DNA from: Moritella sp. Urea-trap-13
GTDB taxonomy: Bacteria > Pseudomonadota > Gammaproteobacteria > Enterobacterales > Moritellaceae
NCBI RefSeq assembly: GCF_002836355.1
Contig: NZ_PJCA01000031.1
Span: 930,001-994,000 of the forward strand
DNA length: 64,000 nt
Reading direction: 5' to 3'
The notes under the pieces are model-generated. The model was given only the letters and a program-made list of their open reading frames with translations. It had not been told where the DNA came from and ran no database searches. Positions within the stretch are counted from its first letter, which is position 1. Each line of letters starts with the position of its first letter. Positions 1 through 8,439 of the stretch are shown piece after piece. The translations under genes and the position numbers were made by a program.

Positions 1-425
1 AAAAATGAAATAAAAAATAACGCAACAATTTGACGAATAGATTCAAAATATTTGAAGTTAATGTATAGCTAACGCCCAGCACAACGTCGTAGTAATTTCC
101 GCGTCGACTCATGCTCTGCATTATCTGATGTCGCCAAAGGTTTTGACAGAACTGCCTGCTTGTATAATGGCAACCCTGCTCAGAATGGAACATCACGCCT
201 TTTGGCTTACCTCTGAACTCAAATTAGAGAAAGGCTCGGGCTTGTTCAACACCCGAATAAGGTGTCGGCTGCGCAGCAAGGTAAACGGTCAACGACTATT
301 GATGACGATACTTGCGATTCGACTAACACAAAGACTTCAAGATTATTAAAGGATGGTATTTCTAAGAGAGGCTAAAACTAAATTGAGCATTTACGGTATC
401 ACGTTCAAAGGCGTTGTAATCCCAC
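1..425. repeat. Gene-poor left edge with degraded element fragments
   Basis: I see no convincing gene here. A half attC (gctaacgcccag, near 68-80) marks an old cassette boundary. Around 280-335 the plus strand can be read as the start of the tyrosine-recombinase fragment repeated at 8.5, 9.6 and 11.8 kb (QGKRSTTIDDDTCDS compared with QGKREATVAGDTCS). Around 225-265 there is a degenerate copy of the GGTGTC hairpin tail found elsewhere in the array. Just past the stop of the next gene, 360-420 on the minus strand reads WDYNAFERDT, close to CNYNAFELDT in the SH3 cassette protein at 4500-4841, so a scrap of a second SH3 cassette gene may lie here. Confidence 0.5.
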
Positions 426-1001
426 TTATTTAGGCTTTTCTTCGTGAACAAGCATGTCCATGAATTTTTCAAACCGCCTTAGTCTGGTTTCGGGTTTCTT
501 CGCACTTATCAATCCGTACGCGATAACATAACGGCTCGATTTATTGAGCGTTTCAAAAAACTGTTTTACTATCGGCTGATTTTCTAGTGCTGCAATGAAA
601 TCTGCGGGCACTTCCATTTCACTTACCACATAGGCGTTTTCCCAACGACCGTCAGCTTTTGCGGCATGAACATGCACAAATCCAGATGCCTGCATTCGGT
701 CTGCGTTTATCAAACGTTCGACATGCTCTGTATTCCTTTTGGACCAGTTACTTCGTTTTGTTCTGGGAGTTAAGCGCTGAAGGTAGGCTTGATCATCAAT
801 TGACTTTTTCACACCGTCAATCCAGCCCCAGCACAAAACCTCTATCACGACATCATTCCAAGTGACACTTTGGATCCCAGAGTTTTTCTTAAATATCTTT
901 ACCCACAACTCACTTTCAATGGCGTGATTCACCTTTAGCCACTTGCAGAGATCTTTCGGTGTTGCAAATGACATGATTCTCAATGGGTCTGGTTCAGGCA
1001 T
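426..1001 (-). CDS. YdeI/OmpD-associated (OmdA-type) family protein
   Basis: A 191-residue soluble protein. The N-terminal part (SFATPKDLCKWLKVNHA, then ESELWVKIFKK) and the middle (VCWGWIDG-like segment, then YLQRLTPRTKRSNWSKRN) are characteristic of the YdeI/OmpD-associated family. The C-terminal half carries the family's pattern of A-alternating-E and a final RLRRFEKFMDML helix. Members are small cytosolic proteins of uncertain function, some annotated as bacteriocin-protection proteins. There is no signal peptide or membrane segment. The ATG follows GAGGA with 9 nt spacing. An attC-like junction lies upstream (1019-1075), so this gene may itself be a cassette. The family call is firm; the function is not. 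Confidence 0.8.
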   Translation of the reverse strand: MPEPDPLRIMSFATPKDLCKWLKVNHAIESELWVKIFKKNSGIQSVTWNDVVIEVLCWGWIDGVKKSIDDQAYLQRLTPRTKRSNWSKRNTEHVERLINADRMQASGFVHVHAAKADGRWENAYVVSEMEVPADFIAALENQPIVKQFFETLNKSSRYVIAYGLISAKKPETRLRRFEKFMDMLVHEEKPK

Positions 1002-1018
1002 CTAATTAGATCCTCTTC

Positions 1019-1075
1019 GGCATAACGCCGCATTCACTATTAAGGTGTTTCTGGCACTACTTTTTTAGTCCAAAG
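1019..1075 (-). other. attC-like recombination site (candidate)
   Basis: On the minus strand the sequence after the selO stop runs from GGACTAAAAAAGTAGTGCC to AATGCGGCGTTATG. The right end GCGTTATG matches the right ends of the clearer attC sites further along the array. The left end is degenerate and the internal pairing is imperfect, so this is a weaker call. Confidence 0.4.
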
Positions 1076-1077
1076 AA

Positions 1078-2886
1078 TCACGACGAACAACTAAGATGGG
1101 ACAATCCCCCCACCTCAAAGAACTCAGGCGGTTTCAACCTATAGTATTTATCCTCTAGCTCCTTCGACTGCTCTGCATATGGCTGTGTCATCACATCCTG
1201 CAGCTCTCGAATTAAAGAGTAATTACCCGCAGTTGCTTGCTGATAAGCCGGCATAACAAACCACTCTCGCAAAATGTACTTTGGGTTGACGAGCTTCATC
1301 TGCCTAGATATTTCCTCACTGGTTCGGGGCGACGTAGCATTCGCGTCACTAGAACTGTTGAGGAGCATTTTCCATTTTTCGAGCCACTCTGCCCAGTACT
1401 TGTCCAACTCTTTGCTGTCTGTATCATCCGCCACATCATTGTATAAGTTATCGTATAAGCTATTGTAGAAACTTTTCTTGAGTGGGCCAATGTCGTCGGG
1501 TATCGACGACAACTCGCGGAAGAAAATAGTGTAATCGATAGGCGCTTGCATCATCAGTGTTTCTAGCTCGCGGATCAGTTCGTTACAACGTGTCTGGTGA
1601 GACTCGGTGTTCAAAGTGCCTGTATCCAGATCTAGATCCAGCCCCAGCTTGGCTGCCCACATCTTGTTCATTTGCGTGTGCATTACTTTCGAAAATCCAC
1701 TTTGAATCTCGTCGAGCGCTAGCAAATAGTCCTGATTTGATACCAGCAACGGCCGTAACGCCGAACAAAACATGCCGAAGTTGCTTTGCGCTGCGTTTGG
1801 TTGGTTCATGAACGAGAAGTGATGACCGCCACCCGTCCAAGGCTGATAATGCGGGTTAAATACATCGCAAAAGCCAAAGGGACCATAATCAAGTGTAAAG
1901 CCACCGACTGCGCAGTTGTCGCTGTTGAAGTTACCCTGGCAAAAGCCGACGCGGATCCAGTTCGCCACAAGTGACGTGAGGCGGCTACGAAACTCGCGTG
2001 CCAGCAACACCACTTTTTCTGGGGTGGTGAGTTGCCTATCGACAACGTCAGCGTACTCACGATCAATCAAGTGCAGCACAATCTTCTCGAGTTCTTCCAT
2101 CGCTTTCGGGTGTTCATTTTTACGGGTACGGCGAGCGAAAAGTTCGAGTTGGCCGACGCGGATGAACGACGGTGCGACACGTGTCGAGATGGCGACGGCT
2201 TCAGATATAAGCATGTCGGGATTCTCTGAGCGCGAGCCCTGTGAGTACCACGGTCGCTTCACCTTCTCTGTTTTTGAAACGTACAAACTTAAAGACCGTG
2301 ATGTGGGTACGCCCAGTGCGTGCATGTGTTCCTGAGCCAAGAACTCGCGGATACTAGACCGTAAGACAGCGCGACCGTCTGCGCCGCGACAATATGGCGT
2401 GCGACCGCCACCTTTCAGCTGCATTTCCCAGCGTCTACCGTTGATGACGGCCTCAAGCACAGAAATTGCACGACCATCTCCATATCCGTTACCAGTTCGG
2501 AACGGGCACTGCTGGATGTATTCAGTACCGTAGATAGAAAGTGCGTACCCACTCGCCCAACCGACCTTGCGCATCGGCTCTGGCACCTGAGAAAGGTCGC
2601 CGGAGAACATACGGACGAAATCGGAGGACTCAGCCATACTTTCGGCGAAGCCAAGCTCAGAAAAAAAGTTTTTGCTGTGCGCTACATACTCAGGATCTTT
2701 GATTGGAGTAGGATTGACGGGGACATAATGGCCCGTGAATACTTGTCGCGGCGCGTGGTCGGCACCGTTTTCTGTCGCATCAGGATCACAGTTGAGCGTG
2801 TCCATGAGTGAATAGTTTGCCAACTTCGCAAGTTCGTTGAGCGTCGCGATGGTCGAGGAGGTTTTCTGAGGCAGTCGATTTGTCAT
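1078..2886 (-). CDS. selO: Protein adenylyltransferase SelO (YdiU/UPF0061 family)
   Basis: A 602-residue pseudokinase-fold enzyme. Known family members transfer AMP from ATP to Ser, Thr or Tyr of target proteins, acting in redox stress. Diagnostic segments are [12 protein letters not shown] (about 130), the glycine-rich [17 protein letters not shown] (about 155-170), [30 protein letters not shown] and QGNFNSDNC. The C-terminus ends in LSCSS, with Cys where some SelO proteins have selenocysteine; no in-frame UGA is needed. It is longer than the E. coli protein (about 480 residues) and fits the longer bacterial subfamily. The gene is visibly more GC-rich than the cassettes around it, suggesting a different origin. 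It is transcribed away from the helicase gene. Confidence 0.9.
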   Translation of the reverse strand: MTNRLPQKTSSTIATLNELAKLANYSLMDTLNCDPDATENGADHAPRQVFTGHYVPVNPTPIKDPEYVAHSKNFFSELGFAESMAESSDFVRMFSGDLSQVPEPMRKVGWASGYALSIYGTEYIQQCPFRTGNGYGDGRAISVLEAVINGRRWEMQLKGGGRTPYCRGADGRAVLRSSIREFLAQEHMHALGVPTSRSLSLYVSKTEKVKRPWYSQGSRSENPDMLISEAVAISTRVAPSFIRVGQLELFARRTRKNEHPKAMEELEKIVLHLIDREYADVVDRQLTTPEKVVLLAREFRSRLTSLVANWIRVGFCQGNFNSDNCAVGGFTLDYGPFGFCDVFNPHYQPWTGGGHHFSFMNQPNAAQSNFGMFCSALRPLLVSNQDYLLALDEIQSGFSKVMHTQMNKMWAAKLGLDLDLDTGTLNTESHQTRCNELIRELETLMMQAPIDYTIFFRELSSIPDDIGPLKKSFYNSLYDNLYNDVADDTDSKELDKYWAEWLEKWKMLLNSSSDANATSPRTSEEISRQMKLVNPKYILREWFVMPAYQQATAGNYSLIRELQDVMTQPYAEQSKELEDKYYRLKPPEFFEVGGLSHLSCSS

Positions 2887-3180
2887 AGTTGTTTATACCA
2901 AGGCTCTTAAAGATAAAATTTAATTTTCTTTATACACAACACCTTATCAATTTAAGACTATAAGGTAAACTACCAGCGATCATTTATGCCAATACGTGTG
3001 TGCCTCGATTAATTCTGCTAATACAGATACTTCAGGGTTATTAGAGGATGGTATTTCCGAGAGGGATTAAGACTGATTTAATACTTGAACAAGGTGTCTT
3101 CTGCGCGACACCCTATCTTATTTTCATTGCACATTGATGACGAACTAAGACTCACTTTTACCACCTTGAATACGTCTTAA
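2887..3180. repeat. Intergenic region with recombinase-element fragment and GGTGTC hairpin
   Basis: No gene seen. At about 2912-2955 the plus strand repeats the start of the recombinase fragment (aatttaattttctttat followed by a match to the LYEQHFINL segment). At about 3090-3120 comes the hairpin GGTGTC-TTCTGCGC-GACACC followed by a T-rich stretch, nearly identical to the hairpin after the helicase gene. The segment aggatggtatttc at about 3045 also occurs near 350. It therefore looks like a patchwork of element debris that also holds the divergent promoters of selO and the helicase. Confidence 0.5.
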
Positions 3181-3238
3181 ATATGTTAAAGCATTCTGTT
3201 AGAATAATAGGCTATTGATTAAAGAATACCGAGCCAGC

Positions 3239-4432
3239 ATGTCAGAATTTAAAGAATTTTCACTTTTAGAGTCAATTATTGACCGCGTTAGCCTTAAAGG
3301 CTACAAGCAGCCTACTCCGATCCAAAAAGAATGTATCCCAGCGCTTATTAATGGCCATGATCTTCTGGGTATAGCGCAAACGGGAACAGGAAAAACAGCG
3401 GCCTTTTCATTGCCTATTATCAATAATTTTGGACGAAATAAAATTGATATCAAAGCTAAGAACACGCGTTCCCTCATACTAACGCCCACGAGAGAGCTTG
3501 CCTCGCAAATAATGCAAAACATTGATGACTACGCTGATGGTTTAGGGCTTAAAACTAAGGTGGTTTATGGTGGTGTAGGAAGACAAGAGCAAGTTGACTC
3601 TATCGCACTTGGACTTGATATTTTAGTCGCCACCCCTGGCAGGTTATTGGATTTAATTAAAACGGGCGATATAGATTTTAACGCGTTAGAAGTATTCGTG
3701 TTAGATGAAGCAGATACAATGTTGGATATGGGGTTCTTTAAGGATGTTCAACGCATCATATCTAAACTGCCAAAGCACCGACAAACGCTATTGTTTTCAG
3801 CGACTATGCCTGCTGAAATAGAGATACTTGCACAAGCAATATTAACGAACCCAATAAAAGTTCAAATTACGGCTGAAACGGTTACAGTCGACTTGATTAA
3901 TCAAAGTGTATACCATCTTGAAAAATCGAATAAAGTACCTTTGCTGTTTGATATCCTGAAAGAATCTGACTGTAAAAAAGTGCTCATCTTTTGTAAAACA
4001 AAGCCTGGCGCTGACATCATTGTTGACGCTCTAGAAGAAGCATCAATAACTGCCGCTAGCCTTCACAGTGGTAAAACACAAGCAGCGAGAGAGAGCGCAT
4101 TACAACAGTTTAAAGATACTAACTTAAGAGTGTTAGTGGCGACTGATGTGGCTGCTCGTGGCATTGATGTTGATAATATTACTTTAGTCATTAACTATAA
4201 CCTGCCTGAAGATCCAAGAAACTACATACACCGTATAGGGCGAACAGCTCGAGCAGGGAAAAGTGGCATGGCTATTTCATTTGCTGTCGAAAATGATATA
4301 ACGCTATTAAAGAGTATTGAAAAAAGCATAGGGCAAGTCATCCCTGTTATTACAGAACAGCCTTTCCATAAAGAATTTGCAGAAGCGCCTAAAAAAGCCA
4401 AGAAAAAGGTTACAAAAAGAAATAGAAGGTAG
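3239..4432 (+). CDS. DEAD-box ATP-dependent RNA helicase (RhlE-like)
   Basis: ATP-dependent RNA-unwinding enzyme of the cytosol, likely acting in ribosome assembly or RNA decay. All core motifs are present: Q motif (GYKQPTPIQ), Walker A (AQTGTGKTAAF), PTRELA, DEADTMLDMGF, SATMP, then in the second RecA domain VLIFCKT, VATDVAARGIDV and HRIGRTARAG. The protein ends in a short basic tail (KKAKKKVTKRNRR), like RhlE/SrmB-type helicases. I start it at the ATG at 3239 (MSEFKEFSL) rather than an upstream TTG; about 397 residues. It runs opposite to the array genes and converges on the SH3 cassette gene. A strong hairpin follows. Confidence 0.9.
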   Translation: MSEFKEFSLLESIIDRVSLKGYKQPTPIQKECIPALINGHDLLGIAQTGTGKTAAFSLPIINNFGRNKIDIKAKNTRSLILTPTRELASQIMQNIDDYADGLGLKTKVVYGGVGRQEQVDSIALGLDILVATPGRLLDLIKTGDIDFNALEVFVLDEADTMLDMGFFKDVQRIISKLPKHRQTLLFSATMPAEIEILAQAILTNPIKVQITAETVTVDLINQSVYHLEKSNKVPLLFDILKESDCKKVLIFCKTKPGADIIVDALEEASITAASLHSGKTQAARESALQQFKDTNLRVLVATDVAARGIDVDNITLVINYNLPEDPRNYIHRIGRTARAGKSGMAISFAVENDITLLKSIEKSIGQVIPVITEQPFHKEFAEAPKKAKKKVTKRNRR

Positions 4433-4464
4433 GATATAGATGTCGGTCAACGAGCATTGATTGA

Positions 4465-4500
4465 GTAAGGTGTCTTCTGCGCGACACCTTACCTTATTTT
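4465..4500. terminator. Terminator hairpin between convergent genes
   Basis: A perfect 10-bp stem (GTAAGGTGTC / GACACCTTAC, 4465-4474 and 4483-4492) with loop TTCTGCGC, followed by CTTATTTT. It is well placed to end the helicase transcript and, from the other strand, the SH3 cassette gene. The GGTGTC...GACACC core is a recurring module in this array. Confidence 0.75.
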
Positions 4501-4841
4501 CATACGATAACTACAGTTTGTACCGGAACCCAGCCTTTCTGACCATGAGTATTGACCACAAGAAACCATTCATTTAATTCAGCTAGAACCTTTAACTGTT
4601 CATTTATTTCTGTATCAAGTTCAAAGGCGTTGTAATTACACTTGGCTATTCCTTTGGTTTTACATTGGTTCATTGCAATATAATCAACTGGTGCCCAGCC
4701 TTCATTTCCATCTCTAGTGGTCGTTCTGATCCAACCAATAAACTCTGTATCAAGATGGCCGAGAATTAGAGATTCACCTTCGTTAAAAGAAATGGGGTTT
4801 GGGTAATCTGATTTATGAGCTTCCTTAACTATAACTTTCAT
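4500..4841 (-). CDS. Small protein with two SH3-like domains (cassette gene)
   Basis: 113 residues that read as two tandem bacterial SH3-type beta barrels. Repeat 1 is about 1-56 (ending GWAPVDYIA) and repeat 2 about 63-111 (ending GWVPVQTVV). Both show the N-terminal hydrophobic strand, the acidic loop with FNEGE / TEINEQ, and the diagnostic GW(A/V)PV near the end. SH3 domains of this type bind peptides or cell-wall fragments, but the ligand here is unknown. No signal peptide, so it is probably cytoplasmic. The ATG has a good AAGGAA ribosome site. It follows attC 4867-4920 directly, as expected for a cassette. Confidence 0.75.
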   Translation of the reverse strand: MKVIVKEAHKSDYPNPISFNEGESLILGHLDTEFIGWIRTTTRDGNEGWAPVDYIAMNQCKTKGIAKCNYNAFELDTEINEQLKVLAELNEWFLVVNTHGQKGWVPVQTVVIV

Positions 4842-4866
4842 TTAATTTCCTTATTTCTGCTATTCA

Positions 4867-4920
4867 CATAACGCCTAAATCAGGTGCGCCATAGGCGACA
4901 CCTATTCTTATTTTTTAGCT
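4867..4920 (-). other. attC site
   Basis: Minus-strand sequence from CTAAAAAATAAG to TTTAGGCGTTATG. The inner arms AGGTGTCGCC and GGCGCACCT pair with one extra unpaired T, like the extrahelical base of genuine attC hairpins. It separates the DUF6404 gene from the SH3 gene. Confidence 0.65.
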
Positions 4921-5293
4921 ACAAATCGTTCCAGTTACTTAGTCCATTTTTCGAAGAACTATATTTATAATATAAAGCCATAAATAGACCATAAAAAAAA
5001 CCAGCAATTAAACTATTAGCCACAGCTTGATCAGTAGAAATCTGTTGCTCACTCCAGATAGTAAACCACATTAACAATCCCCATACAGAACCAAACCAAA
5101 TTGAAGACGATATGAAATTAATCACAAATGAGCTGTAATGAGATGGGCGTACACTAAAACCTAATTTCCTTAATAATTTAAAAATAGGCGGATTAGAATT
5201 AGACTTCCATATTTCAGTCTTTGACAATTCAGCTTGCGCACTCTCTAGTTTAGAAATATATGACACGCGATGACTCCTTGTAGCTAACGCCAT
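4919..5293 (-). CDS. DUF6404-like membrane protein (cassette gene)
   Basis: 124 residues. The N-terminal cytosolic part (EIWKSNSNPPIFKLLRKLGF) leads to two membrane segments: about 58-83 (FVINFISSSIWFGSVWGLLMWF) and about 91-110 (AVANSLIAGFFYGLFMALYY). The motif RKLGFSVRPSHYSSF before the first segment and the short polar tail ending NWNDL match DUF6404, a family I know from Vibrio cassettes. Function unknown. The listed ATG sits inside the upstream attC right end (ATGGCGTTAGC), so translation may really begin a little downstream. Confidence 0.7.
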   Translation of the reverse strand: MALATRSHRVSYISKLESAQAELSKTEIWKSNSNPPIFKLLRKLGFSVRPSHYSSFVINFISSSIWFGSVWGLLMWFTIWSEQQISTDQAVANSLIAGFFYGLFMALYYKYSSSKNGLSNWNDL

Positions 5294-5335
5294 TTTAAGC
5301 TGTAAATGACCCGCTTGAAAATATTTGTTAGCTCT
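5283..5335 (-). other. attC site
   Basis: A short, clear attC. On the minus strand it runs from GAGCTAACAAAT through TTCAAGCGGGTC and CAGCTTAAAA to TGGCGTTAGC. The left-end TAA is also the stop codon of the lipoprotein gene at 5328, and the right end contains the start codon of the DUF6404 gene. Confidence 0.75.
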
Positions 5336-5699
5336 TGATCTGTTTCTTTAGCATAATGCTGAACAAGTAATTATTGATACCGCCAATAACCACAGGTTCC
5401 CCACTTTGCAACATAATAACTGTATTTAAGTTTTGACTTGCTTTGCGAGCTTTAGCTTCTCTTATGACTACAACATCCACTAAATAGCAAGTATCTTGCT
5501 TTGTAACTGTACCTGAAAACTCTACAGTTTCCTTGTCCGTATCATGGATCCCTTCAAACACATTGTCTTCTTGAATTACCGCTGAAATCGATGACTCACC
5601 ATAAGTTAGAACAACTTCGTTTGGCTCAATAGAGTAATTTGATGAACACCCAATCATGAGAGAACACATTGCGAGTATAAATTTTAATTTAATTTTCAT
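5328..5699 (-). CDS. Small lipoprotein (cassette gene)
   Basis: 123 residues with a lipoprotein signal: a basic start (MKIKLKF), a hydrophobic core (ILAMCSLMIG) and a lipobox ending at Cys18 (LMIGC). After processing it would be a membrane-anchored protein of about 105 residues, mostly beta-strand by its alternating pattern. No family recognised. Its stop codon lies in the attC at 5283-5335, so it is a typical cassette gene. Confidence 0.7.
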   Translation of the reverse strand: MKIKLKFILAMCSLMIGCSSNYSIEPNEVVLTYGESSISAVIQEDNVFEGIHDTDKETVEFSGTVTKQDTCYLVDVVVIREAKARKASQNLNTVIMLQSGEPVVIGGINNYLFSIMLKKQIKS

Positions 5700-5728
5700 T
5701 TTCCAAATTCTAAAAGTTACGTAAAAAA

Positions 5729-5971
5729 GGCTAACGCTACAACAACGGCGCTTTGGATTGGCAGTTTTTTTACCCTACCGGCCATACGAGCCAATAGCAT
5801 CACCATGTTGTGGTGCCGAATTGGGGCTATCAGTATGAATAATCCACAGCATAAACAATTTGATTGCCGTAAGTCGGCGACGGTCTGCTCGCGTTGGAAT
5901 ATCTTTAGCGCTATTTGTAATGTGGGGAGGAACTTAGCTAACTGTTATTTTTCCCACTTGAACAGCTTGTT
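5729..5971 (-). repeat. attC site interrupted by a recombinase-element remnant
   Basis: The minus strand begins with a good attC left end (CATAACAAGCTGTTCAAGTGG at 5950-5971) and finishes with a right end (GTAGCGTTAGCC near 5729-5740), but about 200 bp lie between. Within it, 5760-5865 matches the 5' region of the deleted recombinase/IS91 element (caatagcatcac, tggtgccgaattgg, then the start of MNN(P/S)QQ). Either the element inserted in this attC and decayed, or the attC grew by recombination with the element. Confidence 0.55.
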
Positions 5972-6275
5972 ATGAGTTTCCACTCTGACAATTCCAACAT
6001 ATTTCAAATGAAGGATCATTCTTCTCTGAGCAATTATTACAAACCCAATCAACATCTGAACCACTACTTTGTGATGCTTTAGCAATTTCGTCTGCACGCT
6101 CAAAATCAGAGTCATCAAAAACCCAAATTTCAGGCCAAGAATCAAAAGCAGATATTTCACCGACAGCACCTTGTGAAAATTCATTTTTGATAAATGTATT
6201 AATTCCTTGCGCCTCAATGAGGTTCTTTACATTGTTCGCGATAAAGTGATTTTCGTTGGTATATACCATCTTCAT
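5970..6275 (-). CDS. DUF2007-domain protein with C-terminal zinc ribbon (cassette gene)
   Basis: I start this at the ATG at 6275 (MKMVYTNENHFIANNVKN), the usual start of DUF2007 proteins; about 101 residues. The first ~70 residues form the DUF2007 ferredoxin-like fold with the typical MK-VYT-E and AQGINTFIKNEFSQGAVGE. This is followed by a zinc ribbon, CNNC...CWNC (about residues 81-98), which is common in this family. Proposed as a signal-transduction domain in the family description; no experimental role known to me. attC sites lie on both sides. Confidence 0.8.
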   Translation of the reverse strand: MKMVYTNENHFIANNVKNLIEAQGINTFIKNEFSQGAVGEISAFDSWPEIWVFDDSDFERADEIAKASQSSGSDVDWVCNNCSEKNDPSFEICWNCQSGNS

Positions 6276-6286
6276 GATTGAATACT

Positions 6287-6390
6287 CATAACGCCGCCAT
6301 AACACGTGCTGACGACTAATTTTCCAAACCAATTACTCTAAACTAAAAACGCCGAATGTTATAAGCATCGTGTTGATTGCTTTGTTATAA
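6287..6390 (-). other. attC site
   Basis: Minus strand from TTATAACAAAGCAATCAACACG to CAGCACGTGTTATGGCGGCGTTATG. The ends pair imperfectly (AACACG with CGTGTT). The stop TAA of the nucleotidyltransferase gene is inside the left end. A close relative of this site lies inside the prophage at 49998-50106. Confidence 0.75.
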
Positions 6391-6921
6391 CGCAGTTATC
6401 AATTTAGACCAATGCTCCAACCAACCTTTTGACGTTACACGGTCACTGAAGATGTCCAAAGAACGTTTCGGATTATGTGTAACTTGTAGATTGAACAATG
6501 ATTCAAAGCCAAATGCAGAAATACATTCGTATTTATCATTATTTAATTTTCGTATTGCTATCGCCGTTTCTTTTTCTGGCCAATAACTCATTGCGTCGAT
6601 AATACTTAAATATGGCTTATCACCATTTCTTTTATGCATAATAGCTTGATTACGTACTTCCCAATTTAATTCTGGCATCAATGCTGAAAGCTTAGATTCG
6701 ATTAACTTGTCGTTTTCAGGGTTAGGTTCAGTTTCATCGAAATAAATAACGTCAACGTCATTCAAAGGTGTTGATACTGATTTTTGGTGCAAGTGATCCC
6801 AAACCAAATTTCGAACGAAACCAGCAGCTAAATAACAATGAGGTAAATTGAACTGCTGAACACAATCAAGAGCCTTAACTCTTAATTCATCTTTCTCAAT
6901 TAATGTGATAATTCTATCCAT
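6385..6921 (-). CDS. Nucleotidyltransferase family protein (NTP_transf_6 type, cassette gene)
   Basis: About 178 residues from the ATG at 6921, which has AGGG spaced 5 nt away; a GTG two codons upstream is possible. The minimal nucleotidyltransferase core is visible: helix and turn CYLAAGFVRNLVWD (about 32-45), then NDVDVIYFDE (about 56-65) supplying the two catalytic carboxylates, and a third acidic strand LSIIDAMSYWPEKETAIAIR. The length and the FGFESLFNLQVTHNP segment fit the stand-alone family PF06042, often found on mobile DNA. Substrate unknown; it could modify a protein or RNA. Flanked by attC sites. Confidence 0.8.
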   Translation of the reverse strand: MDRIITLIEKDELRVKALDCVQQFNLPHCYLAAGFVRNLVWDHLHQKSVSTPLNDVDVIYFDETEPNPENDKLIESKLSALMPELNWEVRNQAIMHKRNGDKPYLSIIDAMSYWPEKETAIAIRKLNNDKYECISAFGFESLFNLQVTHNPKRSLDIFSDRVTSKGWLEHWSKLITAL

Positions 6922-6934
6922 ATCCACCCTGCGT

Positions 6935-6990
6935 TATAACGCTAAGCTAATCAGTTTACTGCGTCCTAAGCTTTAGCGTCTTGTTATACG
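6935..6990 (-). other. attC site
   Basis: Minus strand from GTATAACAAGACGCTAAAGC to TTAGCTTAGCGTTATA. The arms GCTAAAGC and GCTTAGC are symmetrical. It separates the broken GNAT gene from the nucleotidyltransferase gene. Confidence 0.7.
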
Positions 6991-6994
6991 CGAA

Positions 6995-7213
6995 TTAGCA
7001 AGGAACTCTATAGTAAACATAATCTGAATCCTCGATAAAACCCATCGATTTATAAAGGTTTCTAGCTGTAGTGTTTTTTAAATCAGTTTTCAGCTCTATG
7101 CGTATTGCATTAGTCTCATTTGGGCTTCGCCCAAAACCACAAAACTGTCGATATTCTTCAAAAACATCAACGAACTTATCCAAGTGAGCTTGAGTACATT
7201 TGACTATATGCAT
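6995..7213 (-). pseudogene. GNAT acetyltransferase with internal deletion (cassette)
   Basis: 72 residues that join a typical GNAT start (MHIVKCTQAHLDKFVDVFEEYRQFCGF) to a typical GNAT end (IRIELKTDLKNTTARNLYKSMGF, then YVYYRVPC). The central part of the fold, including the acetyl-CoA loop (R/Q-x-x-G-x-G/A), is missing; intact relatives are about 145-155 residues. The deletion keeps the reading frame. I judge it non-functional as an acetyltransferase, although the small ORF may still be translated. Confidence 0.65.
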
Positions 7214-7299
7214 GCTTCTATTCCATTAGTGTATAACGTCGCGTTAAGGTGCGACAAACAAGTGTGCCTTATTGGAGCATTAAGTTGAAATCTAGCTAT
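7214..7299 (-). repeat. Half attC joined to an element fragment
   Basis: A right end (CACCTTAACGCGACGTTATAC) lies next to the GNAT start. The left half is replaced by gtgccttattggagcatta, which matches the sequence just upstream of the recombinase start at 9570-9595. It is another case where element sequence and attC meet. Confidence 0.45.
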
Positions 7300-7872
7300 C
7301 TACGGAGCGCTACGAATGAAATTGATTAACGCATCGTTATAAATATCTTGTTCATTAGCAGTGAAGTACGACACCCAAAATACCGGAAACAATACAAGGT
7401 GGTTATAGTTGTCTTGGTCTATGTTGTAGCTATAATGCTCACCGCTATTGCGAGTGAATGTATATTTGTACTGACCATACTTAGTGCCCCAACTTGGAAT
7501 AATACCCAGCGACAGTCCCGTTAGAAACTCTTGCGGCAGCGCGCTTAGTTGCAGCTCGCGTGATACCACAATTGAGAAGTTACTCTCTGCTGTATTTGGC
7601 GCAAGTGTAGCTGCGCAGCCAAGTTCCTCTAAGGTATTTAGCGTTGAAGCAATGTAGTTCTGCTTTAAGCTGTTACGCTCTTCATCTGCATGCTCGACAT
7701 CACCAAACGTATTAGTGTTCGCTTCGCTTTGCAGTGATAAAGTAAATGCGATATCACACGTCGCGACTTGCTTAGATTCAGGCAACTCATCACGTAATTC
7801 GTAAGTAATTACAGAGCAGCCACTAAGCAGTAATGTTGATAATAGAAGTAGTTTTGGGAAAATGTGGTTCAC
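7300..7872 (-). CDS. Lipoprotein of unknown function (cassette gene)
   Basis: I start this at the GTG at 7872 (AAGGA spaced 6 nt), giving about 190 residues; the longer ORF only reads into an element fragment. The signal is NHIFPKLLLLSTLLLSGC with the lipobox LLSGC, so the mature protein is lipid-anchored at about Cys18. A hydrophobic stretch near 165-180 (LVLFPVFWVSYFTA) could be a buried strand or a membrane contact. The family is not recognised with confidence. It resembles small lipoproteins seen in marine gammaproteobacterial accessory DNA. Confidence 0.65.
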   Translation of the reverse strand: MNHIFPKLLLLSTLLLSGCSVITYELRDELPESKQVATCDIAFTLSLQSEANTNTFGDVEHADEERNSLKQNYIASTLNTLEELGCAATLAPNTAESNFSIVVSRELQLSALPQEFLTGLSLGIIPSWGTKYGQYKYTFTRNSGEHYSYNIDQDNYNHLVLFPVFWVSYFTANEQDIYNDALINFIRSAP

Positions 7873-8006
7873 TGTCGTTCCTTTTAAGATATCTACGCTT
7901 GGATTTAATCCCAAGGTGAAGGCCCACCAAGATCAAACACGTAATTTACTATATAAAAAAGGTGCCAGCTGCGTGACACCTATTTTTATTATATTTGAAC
8001 CAATAG
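7873..8006 (-). repeat. 3' end fragment of the deleted recombinase/IS91 element
   Basis: The stretch 7895-7990 matches the last ~100 bp of the three larger element copies: the ggatttaatcccaag hairpin, caagatcaaacacgtaatt, and the GGTGCC...GACACC hairpin ending in a T-rich run. The 5' part is missing. The stop of the 8007-8423 gene follows directly. Confidence 0.6.
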
Positions 8007-8423
8007 CTACACAAACATAGCTTTTAACACGGATTCATATTCAGTAGGAATTACACGCATTCCTAAAGCTTTAGTTTTATACCAACTAATAAAATCAGGA
8101 TCAGTTATTTCTAATGGGGGATCTAATAATTTTAGTTCGCCATCCGCTTCATATTTCACTGTGTTTTTAAAATCAAATGTTCCGAGCCATTTACCACCTG
8201 CTTTTCGATAGCATTCAGTACACTTGTAGCTATAAGCGAGTTTGATAATATTTTTTCGACCCACCTTTTCTTTTACAATTACGTAAATATTCGAACCTTC
8301 TGATGCCAATTCTGCTTCATTCTTTTTGCTGGTGTACGAGAATGGCACTTTCCGAACTTCTTTATAGATACTTGTTACAGGACCTTGTTCTTCTGGGAGA
8401 TGCCCTACAATATAAGAACTCAT
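8007..8423 (-). CDS. Uncharacterised cassette protein with CxxC pair
   Basis: 138 residues, soluble, no signal peptide. A single CTECYRKAGGKWLG segment (about residues 68-81) could be half of a zinc site; only one CxxC is present. Start supported by AGAGAGGA spaced 4-5 nt from the ATG. The sequence is mixed alpha/beta and I recognise no family. An attC right end (GGGCGTTATAT) sits just upstream of the ribosome site, so it is a cassette gene. Confidence 0.6.
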   Translation of the reverse strand: MSSYIVGHLPEEQGPVTSIYKEVRKVPFSYTSKKNEAELASEGSNIYVIVKEKVGRKNIIKLAYSYKCTECYRKAGGKWLGTFDFKNTVKYEADGELKLLDPPLEITDPDFISWYKTKALGMRVIPTEYESVLKAMFV

Positions 8424-8439
8424 AAATCCTCTCTAAAAA

